Assembly: GCF_046719765.1 (NCBI RefSeq)
Contig: NZ_JABEBY010000018.1
Span: forward strand, 1 to 64,000
Direction of reading: 5' to 3'
Source: Halonotius sp046719765
GTDB taxonomy: Archaea > Halobacteriota > Halobacteria > Halobacteriales > Haloferacaceae
Length of the DNA: 64,000 nt
In this document: in pieces, positions 62,041-64,000 of the stretch
How positions within the stretch are numbered: position 1 is the stretch's first letter
How the letters are laid out: each line of letters starts with the position of its first letter
Position numbers and translations under genes: made by a program
Notes under the pieces: model-generated
Database searches by the model: none
What the model saw: only the letters and a program-made list of their open reading frames with translations
Told to the model about the DNA's origin: nothing

Positions 62041-64000
62041 ATGCAAGCAACGCAGACCCTCCCCGATGCCGCAAAAGATACTATCCGAAGCGAATTCGAC
62101 CAAGCAGAGTCATCAGACCCGGTTGTGCTCTGGTGGGACGATGGCAACTACCTTGAGGATATCATCGAGCAAGCCTGTGAAGAACTCGGCGTGCAGCTCA
62201 AAATAGCCGAGGAGACGCCACTACAACTCCGTGCAGACGCAGTCGATGGCGAACAGGTCTGGTACGTTCCACACGTCAAAGAACCCGAAGAGACTGAGGG
62301 AGATTACGACTGGTTCCGCGATATCAAGCACACCGGGGGCGAGGTGGAGATGAGTATCGAAGACCTCACCGTCCATGCCTTCGAACGAGGACAGCTCGAT
62401 GCGTGGGAACTGAAAGCCACGACACAGACAGATGACCCGACCAAGCGACGCGAGATCGCCCGGATTCTCCACGACAAACTCACCGGTGGACAACTCCCCA
62501 CGCTCGAACAGTTGCGTACACAAATCGTCACTGGCGGCTATACTGACCCAGTAGCATTCATTTTAGAGAACGGATGGGGTGACATCAAAGACGATCCCGG
62601 CACCATCGAACAGATGCAGGACTTACTGACGAGCGAAGGTGTCGATGCAGTCGCCAACGAAGACGAACCAGTAGGCATCGTCGAAGCGACACGCCGGTGG
62701 GCGGTCGCCGAATGGCTAATTCACGCCGGTGCCGATGCTGAAGCCTTCCCGAGTAAGTACCGTACTGAGACAGCCGGTGATCACGATCTCCCCGAACTCA
62801 AATCGTTGTTGAACAACACGACCTCCGCTGGGCTGCTCGCCGACCGCTTCCTCGGCGATACAGTCTGGCCTGATATCATCAAAGACATCGATGAGCCATG
62901 GGAACTTGCAGATTGCATCGTCGATGCCGCACTCGAACGTCGCCTCTGGGAGAAATGGCACACAGCATTCGACGCCGGTGACTACGAAGAGTGCCTCACA
63001 CACGCCGAACAACGGCATGATGCTCTACTGGGAAGTGAAGACTACCGTGGCACATATCGAGGCGGCTACGGCCCAAAGAGCCCGTGGACACAAACGTGGG
63101 AACAGGCTGCCGAAGTCGCTCGTCTCGCACACCAACTCGATACGTGGAATGAGCGATCTACCGATGATGTTGTCTCGCTGTATGCTGATCCCGACGACGG
63201 CACATGGCAGATTGACGACGCAGTGCTCAATCTCGTTGTCGCTGGTGAACCAGAATCAGAGCTCCCCGGCAGTCACCCCGCTGTTGACACGCTCGGAGAA
63301 CTCCGTACACAACTCCAGTCAGACTACGTCGCCTACCTCGAAGACCTCGGTGACCTCGTCACAGAGACCGTTGAGGATGGTGCGCCGTTTGTCGAAGAAA
63401 AACACTCCTATCAGTTCTTCACCAAGGAGTCAGATGGACTCGAAAGCGGACAGACAGTCGCTATATTCGTCATCGACGCACTCCGACTTGATCTTGCTCG
63501 GCGACTCGCAGACGAGTTGCGTGAGTACGTGGCGACACTCCCAGCTGACGCACCTGAGTTCGCTATCGATGAGGAGGTCTGGCTCGGCACACTGCCCTCA
63601 GAGACCGAGTTTGGAAAGGCTGCACTCACACCAGGAGAGATCCAGATGTTCGATGTCTCCCTGGTCGATGGCGAGTTACAGCCCCGCCGCAACAACCGTC
63701 GTGTCACAACCAACCGCCGAGAATCGCTGTTAGACGGGGATGGCTGGACAGTCACTCGTGATGAAGACGATGGGTGGCAATCAACACGAGTCGCGTATTT
63801 CAAAAACGATCTCGACAACATCGGCGAGAAAGAGTTGAGCGACCTTGAGAGACTGCTCGCCCAGCGAGTCGATTCCCTGGCCGAATTCATCGGCGAGAAA
63901 ATCGAACAAGGAGAATGGGATCAGGCATATATTCTGACCGATCACGGCTTCGTGCTGTTACCCGAGGCAGTCACCCCCGAGAAGATTTCACGGCCAAGCG
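62041..64000 (+). CDS. pglZ: PglZ-domain protein, BREX (3' end outside the window)
   Basis: ATG at 62041, 3 bases after the pglX stop. The frame is open to the window end, giving 653 residues so far. The N-terminal domain begins with VVLWWDDGNYLEDIIEQACE. The PglZ core appears near residues 475-500 with VAIFVIDALRLDLARRLADE, an alkaline-phosphatase-like metal-binding strand (Asp479), then EVWLGTLPSETEFGKAALTP, and near the end YILTDHGFVLLP. PglZ is a universal BREX marker, a phosphodiesterase-like protein. The BREX helicase gene (brxHII-type) expected in this arrangement would lie beyond the window. Confidence 0.9.
   Translation, partial: MQATQTLPDAAKDTIRSEFDQAESSDPVVLWWDDGNYLEDIIEQACEELGVQLKIAEETPLQLRADAVDGEQVWYVPHVKEPEETEGDYDWFRDIKHTGGEVEMSIEDLTVHAFERGQLDAWELKATTQTDDPTKRREIARILHDKLTGGQLPTLEQLRTQIVTGGYTDPVAFILENGWGDIKDDPGTIEQMQDLLTSEGVDAVANEDEPVGIVEATRRWAVAEWLIHAGADAEAFPSKYRTETAGDHDLPELKSLLNNTTSAGLLADRFLGDTVWPDIIKDIDEPWELADCIVDAALERRLWEKWHTAFDAGDYEECLTHAEQRHDALLGSEDYRGTYRGGYGPKSPWTQTWEQAAEVARLAHQLDTWNERSTDDVVSLYADPDDGTWQIDDAVLNLVVAGEPESELPGSHPAVDTLGELRTQLQSDYVAYLEDLGDLVTETVEDGAPFVEEKHSYQFFTKESDGLESGQTVAIFVIDALRLDLARRLADELREYVATLPADAPEFAIDEEVWLGTLPSETEFGKAALTPGEIQMFDVSLVDGELQPRRNNRRVTTNRRESLLDGDGWTVTRDEDDGWQSTRVAYFKNDLDNIGEKELSDLERLLAQRVDSLAEFIGEKIEQGEWDQAYILTDHGFVLLPEAVTPEKISRPS

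Overview
This window is haloarchaeal. Nearly every predicted protein is rich in Asp and Glu. It carries archaeal information-processing genes (an Orc1/Cdc6 initiator, TBP, an XPB-type helicase with a Bax1/DUF790 partner), leaderless-looking starts with TATA-like boxes about 27 bases upstream, many short CPxCG zinc-finger proteins, and Tat-type signal sequences. An initiator gene with its own origin, a ParA partition locus, tandem ParB-like genes and several recombinases suggest a megaplasmid, a secondary chromosome or a large integrated element rather than conserved main chromosome.

Layout. 1-6.1 kb: the 3' end of an insertion-sequence transposase, a few hypotheticals, a SprT-like zinc protein and a large SNF2/HepA-type helicase. 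6.2-13.4 kb: an AT-rich island with a predicted membrane-spanning protein (Tat signal, beta-propeller, transmembrane helix, coiled-coil, Mrr nuclease), a small companion gene, a CBS-HEPN protein and a Ser/Thr kinase. 13.6-18.5 kb: a frameshifted two-gene cassette, a replication origin with four inverted origin-recognition-box-like repeats and orc1/cdc6, then a parA operon with a hexamer array and a matching palindromic operator, then tbp. 18.8-27.3 kb: an XPB/Bax1 pair, regulators, a split tRNA-like gene, a membrane histidine kinase, a TRAM protein and small zinc proteins. 27.5-29 kb: a secreted PQQ-type propeller. 29.4-36 kb: three tyrosine recombinases. Two of them sit in convergent paralogous cassettes (RHH-wHTH protein plus recombinase) around a 44-bp inverted repeat. 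36-41 kb: a compact reverse-strand operon with two ParB-like genes, controlled from a region with three direct repeats. 41.1-42.4 kb: a non-coding block that repeats the origin element almost exactly.

42.8-64 kb: a defence island. mcrC and mcrB run leftward. Running rightward from the shared promoter region is a BREX operon: brxA, brxC/pglY copy 1, brxB, brxC/pglY copy 2, an embedded wHTH-nucleotidyltransferase pair, pglX and pglZ (cut by the window end). Two brxC copies in a haloarchaeon fit the type 5 arrangement as I recall it. pglX is a mosaic: its central, probably target-recognition, part is much more AT-rich than its ends.

All functional calls rest on reading motifs and context. No database search was possible.
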